Source: Candidatus Babelota bacterium
GTDB lineage: Bacteria > Babelota > Babeliae > Babelales > Vermiphilaceae
Direction: 5' to 3'
DNA length: 6,632 nucleotides
Assembly: GCA_013213985.1 (NCBI GenBank)
Contig: JABSSP010000021.1
Span: 1-6,632, forward strand
Shown here in pieces: positions 6,238 to 6,632 of this stretch. The notes beneath the pieces were generated by a model. It worked only from the letters and a program-made list of their open reading frames with translations. It searched no databases and was not told where the DNA came from. The translations under genes and the position numbers were made by a program. How positions within the stretch are numbered: position 1 is the stretch's first letter; the number at the start of each line of letters is the position of its first letter.

Positions 6238-6632
6238 TTATATAATTGTCTAATTTCTTTTACCGTCGTTGCTTCGTCAACACTTTTATCAGGACGGTAG
6301 CCCATAAAACGTGGAAAGCGTAGCGCATAGCCAAGATTTTTTTCTGTTTTTCCTGCCACATGAGTTGGAGAAAGGGTTATTTCGTCGGCACAAATCAGAC
6401 AGATAATTTCGGGCGACACCCACACGTCAGGATATAACTCTTTTGCGCATTCAACATTTTTTGGTTTTATTTTAACTGCAATTTCATCACACCGTTTTTT
6501 TAAATCGACCCATGCATCATCACTCAAACCGGTGCCAACTTTTGCAACCGTTTCAAAACAGTCTTTAGTTTTATGTAAAACGCCCACTAAAAATGCACCG
6601 ATACCAAATTTTGCACGTCGACCTGATCCATC
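6219..6632 (-). CDS. ATP-dependent DNA ligase, C-terminal part only
   Basis: The frame is open from the right edge to TAA at 6219-6221 and gives the last 137 residues of a DNA ligase of the ATP-dependent, archaeal/eukaryotic (LIG1-like) type. These enzymes seal nicks through an enzyme-AMP intermediate. What is visible is the C-terminal OB-fold domain: GSGRRAKFGIGAFLVG at the start, then VAKVGTGLSDDAW, a family hallmark, and near the end LRFPRFMGYRPDK followed by DEATT, which is nucleotidyltransferase motif VI plus the usual tail. The adenylation domain with the catalytic lysine (KxDG) and any N-terminal DNA-binding domain lie beyond the edge. A GTG at 6585-6587 is internal, not the start, because similarity continues upstream of it. 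The gene converges on the small exported-protein gene; the terminator overlaps its last codons. Confidence 0.92.
   Translation of the reverse strand, partial: DGSGRRAKFGIGAFLVGVLHKTKDCFETVAKVGTGLSDDAWVDLKKRCDEIAVKIKPKNVECAKELYPDVWVSPEIICLICADEITLSPTHVAGKTEKNLGYALRFPRFMGYRPDKSVDEATTVKEIRQLYKNQFKR

Overview
The window looks like a piece of chromosome from a moderately AT-rich, compact bacterial genome. It has housekeeping genes with short spacers, good Shine-Dalgarno sites mostly about 6 nt from the start, and several small secreted or membrane proteins without obvious relatives. A GatCAB-type amidotransferase, an archaeal/eukaryotic-type ATP-dependent DNA ligase and orphan exported proteins would suit an intracellular or symbiotic lineage such as Candidatus Dependentiae (TM6). 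That assignment is inference from gene style, not from a marker gene.

Layout: (1) Positions 1-537, minus strand, hold the 5' part of a gene for an exported or membrane protein that runs off the left edge; it may be a PAP2-type phosphatase. (2) Positions 604-771 are a non-coding spacer with a 15-bp hairpin that probably terminates the upstream minus-strand operon. (3) Positions 772-4619, minus strand, form a tight transcription unit read right to left: rsmG (frameshifted), a MATE-family transporter, gatC and gatA. The transporter, gatC and gatA are separated by 2 and 9 nt; 40 nt separate rsmG from the transporter. gatB is not in the window. (4) Positions 4620-4752 are a divergent promoter region. 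(5) Two plus-strand genes for small exported proteins of unknown function follow (4753-5493 and 5663-6148). (6) A 35-bp perfect inverted repeat (6159-6237) lies between convergent genes. (7) The 3' end of an ATP-dependent DNA ligase gene (minus strand) runs off the right edge.

Functionally, GatC and GatA are two subunits of the enzyme that makes Gln-tRNA(Gln) and/or Asn-tRNA(Asn) by transamidation. RsmG methylates 16S rRNA, so most of the operon serves translation, with a transporter inserted in it. I see no mobile element, CRISPR array, tRNA or rRNA. The window is mostly ordinary. The points most worth checking are the rsmG frameshift, the long palindrome that includes the end of the ligase gene, a possible frame-shifted tail on the 4753 gene, and the gene hidden at the left edge.
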